Assembly (NCBI GenBank): GCA_019119205.1
Contig: DWXK01000048.1
Coordinates: 1-49,622 of the forward strand
Direction: 5' to 3'
Source of the DNA: Candidatus Mediterraneibacter intestinavium
GTDB lineage: Bacteria; Bacillota; Clostridia; Lachnospirales; Lachnospiraceae
DNA: 49,622 nt
Shown: one piece after another, positions 1 through 8,436 of the stretch
Layout: each line of letters begins with the position of its first letter
How positions within the stretch are numbered: the stretch's first letter is position 1
The notes under the pieces: model-generated
Databases searched by the model: none
Seen by the model: the letters and a program-made list of their open reading frames with translations, nothing else
Told to the model about the DNA's origin: nothing
Made by a program: the position numbers and the translations under genes

Positions 1-629
1 AGGACAGGGCGAACTTTCCCGTAAAACCCCCCAACCATCGCCTGGATAAAAGGCGTATCGTATTCATCGATAAAGACCTTTACCTTCTTCCCGTAATACC
101 ATTCCAGCGCTGTACACAGCTCCGTCAGTGACTTCGTAAGATAAAGGTTCCTGTCCGGCGTTTTCCTGTTCCACAGAGACTCATAGATCTCGCTCAACGC
201 TCTGCTCATATTCTCCGGTACTTTTTTCTCCTCCCACAGAAATTCATACCGCATATACTCTTTTCGTACTTCTAATGCCAGAAAACTGAAAAGGAAATCT
301 TCGCTGTCTCCTCTTGCATTTCCAAAAGACAGACTGATGACCGGATAGCGGTTCATCTCAGATACCCACTTCGTCCCCATGATCTCCGTTCCCTCAAAGA
401 TATCCGACGAATCTTTTGTGATATCAAAAAACTCCGCCAGCATAGACATATTGAGAGTCTTTCCAAAACGTCTGGGGCGCATGAGCAAAGTCACCTTGTC
501 CCCAGCCTCCAGATATTCTGCGATCATTCTGGTCTTGTCCACGTAATAGTTTCCACTTTCCCGCATCTCTCTGAAATTTTCTATTCCGATTCCCATCCGT
601 ATTCTTTCCCGCTGCTCTGCCAATTTCAT
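1..629 (-). CDS. AAA-ATPase-like protein (PF09820/PD-(D/E)XK type), cut by window edge
   Basis: The reading frame opens at the ATG at 629 after a GGGGTG ribosome site and runs off the window start, so only about 209 N-terminal residues are visible. Near residue 50 it reads LLMRPRRFGKT, the unusual Walker A region of the AAA-ATPase-like family. Further on is KVKVFIDEYDTPF, its Walker B-like segment. The opening GIENFREMRESGNYYVDKT is also typical of this family. In anaerobes these proteins usually carry a C-terminal PD-(D/E)XK nuclease-like domain, which lies outside the window. Their cellular role is unknown, though a mobile or defence function is often suspected. The family call is firm and the function is not. 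Confidence 0.75.
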   Translation of the reverse strand, partial: MKLAEQRERIRMGIGIENFREMRESGNYYVDKTRMIAEYLEAGDKVTLLMRPRRFGKTLNMSMLAEFFDITKDSSDIFEGTEIMGTKWVSEMNRYPVISLSFGNARGDSEDFLFSFLALEVRKEYMRYEFLWEEKKVPENMSRALSEIYESLWNRKTPDRNLYLTKSLTELCTALEWYYGKKVKVFIDEYDTPFIQAMVGGFYGKVRPV

Positions 630-754
630 AAAGACACCCCGTTCGCTCCTCCAAATTTTTCCGCACAGTCGTCATATATCTCCCTCTTATCTGACAGTAT
701 AACCCACTGGCTTCGGTTTTTCAATTTCCTCCGGGTTCTAAGGACAGAAGCCAT

Positions 755-786
755 AGAAAAAGCGCCGGGTCTCCGACGCTTTTTAT
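755..786 (-). terminator. Intrinsic terminator after the YARHG gene
   Basis: The arms AGCGCCGG (761-768) and CCGACGCT (773-780) pair with one mismatch. They are flanked by A4 and T4, giving a compact hairpin with a U tract on the minus strand. It lies about 40 nt past the stop of the gene ending at 827. It is nearly symmetric, so it could also stop plus-strand transcripts. Confidence 0.7.
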
Positions 787-826
787 TCAGCAGTTTTCTT
801 TTCTGCCCTTTCAATATCGATCGCAT

Positions 827-1789
827 TTATTCATGTGCCAGGATAAACTCCACATTTTTGCTCTCGATCTCCGAGAGGGAACTGTCCTGGAATTCATCTG
901 AATCCGCAGTTCCTTTATACCAGGACTTGGATTCAAAGTACTCCTGCAGGTCCGAGCTGCCGAAGATCCTCCCGTGCCTTGCGAAGATCTCATTTCTGGC
1001 AAGCCTCAGCTGTTCCGACGAAAGCCCTTCCAGGTCTTCCTCGGTCAGGAGCCTCTTGCTGCTCTCCGGGATGATGTAATCTCCCGGATTCTCCTCTGCA
1101 AGGTCAGACCCGCCCTTTTTCTCATCATCCTTATCTTCATCCTTCTCTTCCCGGTCTTTCAGCCGGTCTGCAAGAAGGTTTACCCCGTTCTGATAATACT
1201 GTTCGGAGTTGTTCTGAACTTCTTCCTCGAACGGCGCATAATTCCTGCCCATTCCGCTGCGGTAGCAGATCAAGCTGCCGTCCTGGTAGAAATAGTGTAA
1301 GGTCTGCCCTTCGCTGTCCCTCACATAGATATATATAAGTTCTTCTCCATCACCGTAGAGATAGGTGTATGTCGCCCCCTCGGTCTCCTGGACAAACCGG
1401 ACCGCATTTCCATCTTTGTCACAGTAATCTGTCCTGGTATCGTCCGAATACTGAACACAGTCCGCACTCCTGATAAAGCTGCTGGACTGGTTCCACCTCT
1501 CAGCGATCTCATTTACTGTCGCATCCACCTGTCTGGGATCTGCCTGAGCCGTCTGGTCTGACTGTTCTGACTCTTCCCCCGTATCTGATCCATTCTGTGA
1601 CCCTTCCCGGGCATCAGTCTGCTCCTGGAGTGTCTCAACATCAACCAGCTGCCTGCTTTCCTTCGTCTCTGACTCGTTCTCCAGGTTCAGGTACATGACA
1701 CACGCTGCTGTGATCCCCGCGACCAGGATCAGGCATACCAGGATCGCCAGGATCAGTGGGACTCTGTTCTTTTTCTTCCGTTTTTCCAT
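827..1789 (-). CDS. Membrane-anchored YARHG-domain protein
   Basis: This is a 320-residue protein. A basic start (MEKRKKKNR) is followed by one membrane helix at about residues 10-31, then an acidic Ser/Thr/Gln-rich stretch to about 95. That pattern suggests a single-pass protein with its bulk outside the cell. Residues near 265-275 read NEIFARHGRIFG, the core of the YARHG domain (PF13308), and further family residues (ESKSWYKGT) follow. YARHG domains are extracytoplasmic modules of unknown function, common in Clostridia and often on cell-wall or sensor proteins. A second acidic-basic patch lies around residue 215 (KDREEKDEDKDDEKK). It follows lgt after an 86-bp gap and ends at its own terminator, so it may be the last gene of the lgt transcript. 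Confidence 0.75.
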   Translation of the reverse strand: MEKRKKKNRVPLILAILVCLILVAGITAACVMYLNLENESETKESRQLVDVETLQEQTDAREGSQNGSDTGEESEQSDQTAQADPRQVDATVNEIAERWNQSSSFIRSADCVQYSDDTRTDYCDKDGNAVRFVQETEGATYTYLYGDGEELIYIYVRDSEGQTLHYFYQDGSLICYRSGMGRNYAPFEEEVQNNSEQYYQNGVNLLADRLKDREEKDEDKDDEKKGGSDLAEENPGDYIIPESSKRLLTEEDLEGLSSEQLRLARNEIFARHGRIFGSSDLQEYFESKSWYKGTADSDEFQDSSLSEIESKNVEFILAHE

Positions 1790-1875
1790 CTTCCGTCACT
1801 TATCCTTTATCTGACGCATCTATGACGCGTTCATACCGCTTCGCGGTCTGGTTCCATCTTCCTTTGAAACCGGAC

Positions 1876-2835
1876 TCATTTGTCCCTGAATTTGAATATC
1901 TTGTCTTTCTTCTTCGGCGGCTTGCTGCCCACGATCTTATCCGGCATGGGTTCGTACTGCTTCTGGACTTTCAGGAGCGGCATGCGCTTATGGTTCTTCC
2001 TCAGATAGAGGAGTGCCGCCCCAGCAAAGATCACAACGCATCCCGCAAGGAGCTGGGATACCGGAAGACCGATTCCCGGGAGCAGCAGCTGGTCTGTCCT
2101 CAAGCCTTCGATCCAGACTCTGCCAAGCCCATATCCGAAGATATACAGAAGGAACCGTTCCCCTTCGTATTTCTTGTGTTTCCTGTACAGCGCAAGGATG
2201 ATCAGGAGCACACAGCACCACAGAGACTCATAGAGGAACGTGGGATGCACCTGGATATAGCTGACACCGTCGATCCGTTCGATATGCTGTCTCATCCTCT
2301 CCGTTACATCACCGGAGCGCACCGCATCCAGCGGCAGGCGCATGGCAAAGAGACTGTCCGTGTACTCTCCGAACGCTTCCCTGTTGAAGAAATTCCCCCA
2401 TCTTCCCAGCATCTGCCCGTTCAGGATAGCCATCGCAACAGTATCCAGAATCTGGAAGGGCGAAAGATGCTTTACCTTTGCCAGAATAAACACGGCCAGC
2501 ACAGCACCGATGACGCCTCCGTATATGGCAAGCCCGCCTTCCCGGAGGTTAAAGATATGGAGCAGGTTGTCCTTATACATATCCCACGAGAATATGACAT
2601 AATAGACCCTTGCCCCCACGATCCCGGCGATGACGCCGATGATCCCCATATCAAGATAATCTTCCGGATTCTGCCTCGTCCTCTTCGCCTCCGAAGTGGC
2701 GATCAGAAAACCGATCAGGATCGCGCAGCCGATGATGATCCCGTAATAGGCGATCTCGAAACCGAAAATACTGATACTCTTTCCTACATGGTCCAGATAG
2801 ATCCCAAGATGCGGAAAACTGATATCATAATGCAT
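1876..2835 (-). CDS. lgt: Prolipoprotein diacylglyceryl transferase
   Basis: Lgt moves a diacylglyceryl group from phosphatidylglycerol to the lipobox cysteine of prolipoproteins in the membrane. This is the first step of lipoprotein maturation. The 319-residue protein has about seven hydrophobic helices and the Lgt signature GRWGNFFNREAFG at residues 144-156. The second conserved block, IEGLRTDQLLL, lies near 250. A basic tail ends the protein (KPPKKKDKIFKFRDK). The ATG at 2835 is preceded by AAGGGGGT at good spacing. Likely local substrates are the lipoproteins NikA, ApbE and the flavodoxin protein, all encoded later in this window. Confidence 0.95.
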   Translation of the reverse strand: MHYDISFPHLGIYLDHVGKSISIFGFEIAYYGIIIGCAILIGFLIATSEAKRTRQNPEDYLDMGIIGVIAGIVGARVYYVIFSWDMYKDNLLHIFNLREGGLAIYGGVIGAVLAVFILAKVKHLSPFQILDTVAMAILNGQMLGRWGNFFNREAFGEYTDSLFAMRLPLDAVRSGDVTERMRQHIERIDGVSYIQVHPTFLYESLWCCVLLIILALYRKHKKYEGERFLLYIFGYGLGRVWIEGLRTDQLLLPGIGLPVSQLLAGCVVIFAGAALLYLRKNHKRMPLLKVQKQYEPMPDKIVGSKPPKKKDKIFKFRDK

Positions 2836-2930
2836 ATCTGTACCCCCTTGTTAATACTTCCCCTCACCGTTCCTTTCTCATCCTTCAGATGCGAAACCGG
2901 AACAACACGGTCCCCGCTCCGTCTCATACT

Positions 2931-4028
2931 CTATACATTGAAGCGGAACAGCATGATATCGCCGTCCTGCACGACGTAGTCCTTTCCTTCCAGGCGGATC
3001 AGTCCCTTCTCTTTCGCAGCGTTGTGAGAGCCGCAGGCGATCAGGTCGTCATAGCTCACCACCTCGGCGCGGATGAACCCCCTCTCAAAATCGGAATGTA
3101 TCTTTCCGGCTGCCTGAGGCGCCTTTGTCCCCCGCTTGATCGTCCAGGCGCGGACCTCCGGCTCTCCTGCTGTCAGGTAACTGATGAGGCCGAGCAGATG
3201 ATAACTTGCCCGGATCAGTTTCTCAAGCCCGGATTCCTTAAGCCCCAGGTCTTCCAGGAACATTGTCTTCTCGTCGTCATCCAGCTGGGAGATCTCCTCC
3301 TCTATCTCCGCGCAGACCACGAAGACTTCACACTCCTCTTCTTTTGCATACTCGCGGACTGCCTTTACGCCTTCATTAGATGCTCCGTCATCTGCAAGGT
3401 CATCCTCGGAAACGTTCGCCGCGAAGATCACGGGTTTTGCGGTGAGGAGGTTGTACTCGGCAAGCCATGCCTGTTCATCCTCGTCATCCGTCTTAAAAGT
3501 CTTTGCCAGTTTATTTTCTTCCAGGTGCGCTTTCAGCCGTTCCTGGAATGCCAGTTCTTTCGCAGCTGTCTTGTCATTGCGGGAAAGCTTGACCGTCTTT
3601 GACATCCTTCTCTCAAGGACTTCCAGATCTGAGAAGATCAGCTCCAGATTGATCGTCTCGATATCCCTCATCGGATCGATGCTTCCGTCCACATGGACGA
3701 TATTCGTATTCTCAAAGCATCTGACAACGTGGACGATAGCGTCCACTTCACGGATATTTGCAAGGAACTGGTTGCCCAGACCTTCGCCTTTGGAGGCTCC
3801 CTTGACCAGTCCTGCGATATCCACGAACTCGATCACCGCCGGGATGATCTTCTTTGTATGGTACATCTCTCCCAGAACGTCCAGTCTCTTATCCGGCACC
3901 GTCACGACACCCACGTTCGGGTCAATAGTACAGAACGGATAGTTTGCAGACTCCGCTCCCGCTTTTGTCAGGGAGTTAAACAATGTACTTTTTCCTACGT
4001 TTGGTAAACCTACGATTCCCAGTTTCAT
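2931..4028 (-). CDS. ychF: Redox-regulated ATPase YchF (OBG family)
   Basis: This 365-residue protein matches the usual family length of about 363-366. The P-loop GLPNVGKST is at residues 7-15, followed by the switch region NYPFCTIDPNVG. The G4 position reads FAANVSE instead of NKxD, which in this family goes with ATP preference. A C-terminal TGS domain covers the last 85 or so residues (SYLTAGEPEVRAWTI onward). YchF binds ribosomes and is linked to stress and redox responses. The ATG at 4028 follows AAAGGAGA. It stands 79 bp after thiN, with a small 16-bp duplication between them. Confidence 0.97.
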   Translation of the reverse strand: MKLGIVGLPNVGKSTLFNSLTKAGAESANYPFCTIDPNVGVVTVPDKRLDVLGEMYHTKKIIPAVIEFVDIAGLVKGASKGEGLGNQFLANIREVDAIVHVVRCFENTNIVHVDGSIDPMRDIETINLELIFSDLEVLERRMSKTVKLSRNDKTAAKELAFQERLKAHLEENKLAKTFKTDDEDEQAWLAEYNLLTAKPVIFAANVSEDDLADDGASNEGVKAVREYAKEEECEVFVVCAEIEEEISQLDDDEKTMFLEDLGLKESGLEKLIRASYHLLGLISYLTAGEPEVRAWTIKRGTKAPQAAGKIHSDFERGFIRAEVVSYDDLIACGSHNAAKEKGLIRLEGKDYVVQDGDIMLFRFNV

Positions 4029-4057
4029 ATATACTCAAATCTCCTTTGTCTTCAATG

Positions 4058-4089
4058 TTCTACGGCATCCTTATTCTACGGCATCCTTT
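4058..4089. repeat. 16-bp tandem duplication between thiN and ychF
   Basis: TTCTACGGCATCCTTA (4058-4073) is followed at once by TTCTACGGCATCCTTT (4074-4089), 15 of 16 identical. On the minus strand each copy starts with a purine-rich AAGGATG. It looks like simple slippage duplication in a spacer and no function is evident. Confidence 0.85.
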
Positions 4090-4107
4090 CTGCCGGCGTA
4101 TCTCTGT

Positions 4108-4761
4108 TCAGTCTTTCGTCTCCATCAGTATGACGATACCGAAAGAGAACTCGATCTCCACAGTGTCTTCTTTATATTCATTGCTCACGCAGAGGCTGTC
4201 ATAGGGCTTCAGGATGTGGTTCTTCAGCGGATATTTCGCGCCTCTGATATTAAAGTCATCCACAGGGATCTCCAGCGGAAACACGGAAAAGTATGGACCG
4301 AACGCCTCTTCCTTTTTGAGCGTGATCCCGTGATCCAGAAGCCTGATCTGATTATGACTGTCTATGATACGTGCATCCGCCCCTGCGTCAAGGGCGATCT
4401 TAAGGCACTGTACGTTTGCCCACAGATGGTCCACACGCTTGCCGGTCCCTCCAAGGATCCAGATCTCGTGTCTGTTCAGCCCGATGCACAGGCGCAGCGC
4501 AATCTCTGTGTCAGATGCGTCTTTCACCGGGTTAAACTCCCGGATCGGCACCTTTGTCTCTTCGCGGTAGTAAGTTACGATCTCGCCGGGGGTGCTGTCA
4601 AAATCACCCACGATATAATCGGGCTTGATCCCATGCTCATAGAGAAACACAAGCCCTCTATCCACGCCGATGATGAACTCTGTATCTTCGCTTTTTAAAA
4701 TAGGGAGGGCGAAATCTTCTTCCAGTATCCCGCCGCTCACGATCACTGTACGCTTACTCAT
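4108..4761 (-). CDS. thiN: Thiamine diphosphokinase
   Basis: This enzyme converts thiamine to thiamine diphosphate using ATP. The 217-residue protein shows family landmarks: IGVDRGLVFLYEHGIKPDYIVGD near the N terminus with the metal/ATP aspartates (DFDST), then DASDTEIALRLC and LGGTGKRVDHLWAN. Its start overlaps the end of rpe by 8 bp, so the two are translationally coupled. The rsgA-rpe-thiN order is standard in Firmicutes. No TPP riboswitch was seen upstream, as expected for a salvage or terminal-step enzyme in a housekeeping operon. Confidence 0.93.
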   Translation of the reverse strand: MSKRTVIVSGGILEEDFALPILKSEDTEFIIGVDRGLVFLYEHGIKPDYIVGDFDSTPGEIVTYYREETKVPIREFNPVKDASDTEIALRLCIGLNRHEIWILGGTGKRVDHLWANVQCLKIALDAGADARIIDSHNQIRLLDHGITLKKEEAFGPYFSVFPLEIPVDDFNIRGAKYPLKNHILKPYDSLCVSNEYKEDTVEIEFSFGIVILMETKD

Positions 4762-5416
4762 ATCTCCTCAAAATCTCCATGAAATCCTCAGTATTTTTTC
4801 TGATATCCCCTTTAAATACTCCCGATCCCGATACGATGATATTCGCTCCCGCTTCCAGCACTTCCGCCACGTTTGACTGATAGATGCCTCCGTCCACTTC
4901 GATGTCCGCTCCAAGTCCTCTCTCATCCAGAAGTTCCCTCAGGTGCCGGATCCTTTCCAGCGACTCCGGGATAAATGCCTGACCGCCGAATCCCGGCTCC
5001 ACGGACATGATAAGGAACAGTTCAGCCTGATCCAGATACGGGATCAGCTTCTCCACCGGCGTCTTCGGTTTGATGGATATCCCGGCCTTTACACCGCAGC
5101 TGTGGATCATGTCCAGCGCTTTCCCGGGATCCTCACATGCCTCCAGATGGACTGTGACTGAATCTGCACCACACCTGGCAAACTCTTCGACATAACGTTC
5201 CGGTTCCGTCACCATCAGATGTACGTCCATCACCTGTCCTGTCGCTCCTTTTATAGAAGAGAGCACCGGCATCCCAAACGAGATACTGGGCACGAACATT
5301 CCATCCATCACATCAAAGTGGATATACTGAGCCCCTGCCTCCTCCGTGATCCGCAGCTGTTCCCCAAGGATCTTAAAATCTGCGGAGAGTATGGATGGCG
5401 CCAAAATCATTTTCAT
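4754..5416 (-). CDS. rpe: Ribulose-phosphate 3-epimerase
   Basis: Rpe interconverts D-ribulose 5-phosphate and D-xylulose 5-phosphate in the cytosolic pentose phosphate pathway. The 220-residue TIM barrel is full length. It has ILAPSILSADF at the start, the metal-binding HFDVMDGMFVPSISFG, the phosphate loop MSVEPGFGGQ, and VDGGI plus IVSGSGVF near the end. The ATG at 5416 follows a purine-rich AAGGAAAAGG and lies 3 bp after rsgA. A second in-frame ATG two codons in is less favoured. Confidence 0.97.
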   Translation of the reverse strand: MKMILAPSILSADFKILGEQLRITEEAGAQYIHFDVMDGMFVPSISFGMPVLSSIKGATGQVMDVHLMVTEPERYVEEFARCGADSVTVHLEACEDPGKALDMIHSCGVKAGISIKPKTPVEKLIPYLDQAELFLIMSVEPGFGGQAFIPESLERIRHLRELLDERGLGADIEVDGGIYQSNVAEVLEAGANIIVSGSGVFKGDIRKNTEDFMEILRRYE

Positions 5417-5419
5417 AAA

Positions 5420-6301
5420 CTAATACCTTTTCCTTTCCTTCAGTTCACGGTACATCTCCGTATAGTCCTCATACCGCACTCTGTGTATCTTCCCGTCTTC
5501 CACTGCCGCCTTCACCGCACATCCCGGCTCATGGATGTGGTCGCATCCATTGAAACGGCAACGCCCTTCGTAAGGCGCAAACTCCGGAAAACAATACTTC
5601 AATTCCTCTTTTTCAAAATCATTTACATACAGCGAACTAAATCCCGGAGTATCCATGATATAGGAATCTTCCCCCAGGACGAGCAGCTCGGAATGTCTGG
5701 TCGTATGTTTTCCCCTGGCGATCTTCCGGCTGATGCTCCCTGTCTCCATCTTCACTTCGGACTGAAGGAGATTGATCAGGGAAGACTTGCCCACCCCGGA
5801 CGGTCCCGCGATCGCCGTTGTCTTTCCCTTCAGAAGATCTTTGAGTTTCCCGATATTCTCCTCTTCTCTGGCACTGGTAAAAAGGACCGGATACCCGCAT
5901 CCTCTGTAGATCTGTTCCAGTTCAGTGATCAAAGGCTCCTCCGCGATATCTGTCTTATTAAAACAAAGTACGGTGGGGATCTCTTTTCTCTCCATCATGA
6001 CAAGGAATCTGTCCAGAAGATTAAAATGCGGGTCCGGCTGCGTCACGGCAAAGACCACGAGCGCCTGGTCAATATTTGCCACCGCAGGGCGGATCAGATC
6101 GTTCTTTCTCGGCAGGATCTTCGTGATACTGCCTTCCATATCTTTTTCATCCAGCACCTCGATCTCCACATCGTCTCCCACAAGAGGTTTTATATTTTCT
6201 TTTCTGAAAACTCCTTTTGCCTTACACTCATAAACACCGGATCCTGCTACATGAACGTAGTAGAATCCGGCAATTCCTTTTACGATTTTTCCCTGCATCA
6301 T
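5420..6301 (-). CDS. rsgA: Ribosome small subunit-dependent GTPase A
   Basis: RsgA is a GTPase that checks late maturation of the 30S subunit. It has an N-terminal OB fold and a circularly permuted GTPase order: G4 (CFNKTD) precedes G1 (GPSGVGKSS) and G3 (DTPG). A C-terminal zinc knuckle, CRFNGCDHIHEPGC, completes it. The frame is open to a GTG at 6313 that overlaps the prkC stop. I prefer the ATG pair at 6301/6298, because MMQGKIVKGIAGFYYV lines up with the usual family start and AGGCGG lies just ahead. The start is uncertain by 1-5 codons. It is coupled to prkC/stp, as in Bacillus-type operons. Confidence 0.94.
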   Translation of the reverse strand: MMQGKIVKGIAGFYYVHVAGSGVYECKAKGVFRKENIKPLVGDDVEIEVLDEKDMEGSITKILPRKNDLIRPAVANIDQALVVFAVTQPDPHFNLLDRFLVMMERKEIPTVLCFNKTDIAEEPLITELEQIYRGCGYPVLFTSAREEENIGKLKDLLKGKTTAIAGPSGVGKSSLINLLQSEVKMETGSISRKIARGKHTTRHSELLVLGEDSYIMDTPGFSSLYVNDFEKEELKYCFPEFAPYEGRCRFNGCDHIHEPGCAVKAAVEDGKIHRVRYEDYTEMYRELKERKRY

Positions 6302-6309
6302 ACCGCCTG

Positions 6310-8436
6310 TCACTGCTGTATCGTTGTATCTGTTCCGTCACCGGAGGTATCTGTGCCCTCCTGACCTTCTCCCGAAGTATCCTCGACCGGCGGTTCCGGC
6401 TCGGAAGCCGGCTCAGGCCCAAGGCTGACCCAGAACTCAACCGTCGTGCCTTCTTCTACCTGGGTCCCCGAACTGCTGGACTGATAAAATACCTGTCCGG
6501 CCGGTGCTTCGTTGTATTCCTCTCCCGCAAAGGAAGCGGTGAGTCCTGCCTGCTGAAGTGTCTTCTCCGCCGTATTCCGGTCCATTCCGACCACGTTCGG
6601 TACACTTACCACTTTTATCTCAGGTCCTTTGCTGACCGTATAGCTGATGGTCGTCCCTTTAGAAACCTTCTTTCCTGCCGCTGTCCCCTGGGAGATAACA
6701 TAACCTGCCTCCACGCTGTCGCTGTACTCCTCCGTAGCGCTTCCGCTCAGTCCGGCATTAGAAAGCGCAGCCTCTGCATCTGACTGGCTCATCCCTTCTA
6801 TGGACGGCACTTCCGCCGGTTTGGAGCCAAGGCTGATAACGAGCTTGACTGTGCTCTCCTCGTCTACCTCCTGACCCACGCCGGGATCGCAGGAGATCAC
6901 ATATCCTTCCTCAACATCATCACTGTAGTCTGAATCCTTTGCAACCTTGAGATTCGCATCCGCGAGCATCTGTTCCGCGTCTGCCTCTTCTTTACCGACC
7001 ACATTCGGCACAGTAGTAGTCTGCGCCTCCTCGCCGCTGCTCAGCGTCACATGGACAGTTGTATGAGCGTCCACCTTCTCTCCGGACGCCGGATCCTGGC
7101 TGACAACTTCTCCCTCGGCATACTCATTGGAAGCAACTCTCTCGCTCTCCACCTTGATGCCGAGTCCAAGGCCATTAAGTTCTTCCTTCGCCTCGTCTTC
7201 CGTCATCCCGCGCAGATCAGGGACCTCTACCTGCTCTTCTTCCGTCGATGTAGCGAGTCCCGGTCCGCTGAAGATACCGACCGCACTTCCCACAAGGAAC
7301 ATGATCAGGAAGGCGATGATCACCGCCGCAACGATCATAAGGATCCTCATGATCTTTTTCGTGTCCGGATTTACATCCTTCTTTCTCCTGCGGTCATCAA
7401 GATCGTCTGACTCATCATCATAGTCGTCTTCGTCATCGTAATCATCATCGTAGTCGTCTTCGTCATCGTAATCATCGTCATACTCATCGTCGTAATCATC
7501 ATCCGAGCTGTACTGTTCATTCTGGATCCGGTCCAGTTCCTCCGTTGACATGACAACAGTACGGTCGGCACCGGCTGCCGCGGCAGCTCCTCCCGCCAGG
7601 ACAAAATCACCGTCCGGGTCCACCAGAGAACGTTTCAGGTCAAGAAGAAGTTCTTCGCAGCTGCTGTAACGTTTCTCCTGGCTCTTCTGGGTACATTTCA
7701 GGATGATGCATTCCAGGCTGTACGGGATGTCCGGCACTTCCTTTGAGGGTGACACGATTTCCTCCTGAAGATGCTTGAGCGCCACGGTCACCGTAGAATC
7801 CCCGTCAAACGGAACATGGCCGGTGATCATCTCATACATGGTGATACCGGCTGAATAAATGTCGCTGCGCTCGTCCACATGACCGCCCCTCGCCTGTTCC
7901 GGAGAGGTATAATGTACCGATCCCATCACACTTGCACTGATGGTCTGCGTCGATGTGGTCGCGCGGGCGATCCCGAAATCTGTTACTTTAACTTTCCCTT
8001 CCTTGGAGATAATGATATTCTGCGGCTTGATATCCCGATGGATGATATGCCTGTTGTGCGCCGCCTGGATCCCCGTCACCATCTGTATCGAGATGCTGAT
8101 AGTCTCCTTTGCCGAAAGCTTTCCTTTCTTTTCGATGTAATCCTTCAGAGTGATCCCTTCTACCAGTTCCATTACCATATAGTAAAGTCCCCGGTCCTGT
8201 CCCACGTCGTACACGTTTACCACATTGGGGTGCATCAGCCCGGCAGCAGCCTGCGCTTCGCTGACAAATTTCTGGATAAACACCTCGTCGGAACGATAAT
8301 CGCTCTTCAGTACTTTGATCGCCACATAGCGATTCAGCTTGTGGTCTTTGCCTTTATAGACATCCGCCATCCCGCCGGAACCGATGCGGCCCAGTATCTC
8401 ATACCTTTTCCCTAAAAAAACTCCTTCTTTGATCAT
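6310..8436 (-). CDS. prkC: PASTA-domain Ser/Thr protein kinase PrkC/PknB type
   Basis: This is a 708-residue membrane kinase that senses muropeptides or lipid II and phosphorylates cell-wall and cell-division targets. The kinase domain occupies about residues 10-270 with a Gly-rich loop (GRIGSGGMADVYKG), the catalytic loop HRDIKPQN and DFGIAR. A striking Asp/Tyr-rich linker follows at about 310-355, then one membrane helix at about 370-393. Outside there are four PASTA repeats, opening at VEVPDLRGM, TTVPNVVGK, AEVPSIEGM and VSVPNVVGM. A Pro/Glu/Thr/Gly-rich tail ends the protein. It overlaps the phosphatase gene by 4 bp (ATGA), so kinase and phosphatase are co-produced. The highly acidic juxtamembrane linker is encoded by tandem DNA repeats. 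Confidence 0.96.
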   Translation of the reverse strand: MIKEGVFLGKRYEILGRIGSGGMADVYKGKDHKLNRYVAIKVLKSDYRSDEVFIQKFVSEAQAAAGLMHPNVVNVYDVGQDRGLYYMVMELVEGITLKDYIEKKGKLSAKETISISIQMVTGIQAAHNRHIIHRDIKPQNIIISKEGKVKVTDFGIARATTSTQTISASVMGSVHYTSPEQARGGHVDERSDIYSAGITMYEMITGHVPFDGDSTVTVALKHLQEEIVSPSKEVPDIPYSLECIILKCTQKSQEKRYSSCEELLLDLKRSLVDPDGDFVLAGGAAAAAGADRTVVMSTEELDRIQNEQYSSDDDYDDEYDDDYDDEDDYDDDYDDEDDYDDESDDLDDRRRKKDVNPDTKKIMRILMIVAAVIIAFLIMFLVGSAVGIFSGPGLATSTEEEQVEVPDLRGMTEDEAKEELNGLGLGIKVESERVASNEYAEGEVVSQDPASGEKVDAHTTVHVTLSSGEEAQTTTVPNVVGKEEADAEQMLADANLKVAKDSDYSDDVEEGYVISCDPGVGQEVDEESTVKLVISLGSKPAEVPSIEGMSQSDAEAALSNAGLSGSATEEYSDSVEAGYVISQGTAAGKKVSKGTTISYTVSKGPEIKVVSVPNVVGMDRNTAEKTLQQAGLTASFAGEEYNEAPAGQVFYQSSSSGTQVEEGTTVEFWVSLGPEPASEPEPPVEDTSGEGQEGTDTSGDGTDTTIQQ
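7421..7480. repeat. 30-bp tandem repeat inside prkC (Asp-rich linker)
   Basis: Two adjacent 30-bp units (7421-7450 and 7451-7480) match at 28 of 30 positions. Shorter GAT/GAC/TAC triplet repeats flank them. In frame they encode Asp-Asp-Tyr-Asp-Asp-type repeats of the PrkC juxtamembrane linker. As multiples of 3, the units can expand or contract without breaking the gene. Confidence 0.9.

Noticed and set aside
1831-1850. ACCGC-TTC-GCGGT hairpin after lgt as terminator
   Set aside because: It has a 5-bp stem and no U tract. It may be noise, and read-through to the YARHG gene is more likely.
1756-2979. 407-codon plus-strand open frame over lgt
   Set aside because: It is antisense to lgt and ychF, which have clear family motifs. 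The frame has no domain character and is a GC-driven shadow.
4762-5420. TPP riboswitch near thiN
   Set aside because: thiN lies inside an operon overlapping rpe, and no CUGAGA-type thi-box was seen.
5219-6364. 381-codon plus-strand open frame
   Set aside because: It mirrors rpe and rsgA in reverse. No ribosome site or recognisable motif was found.
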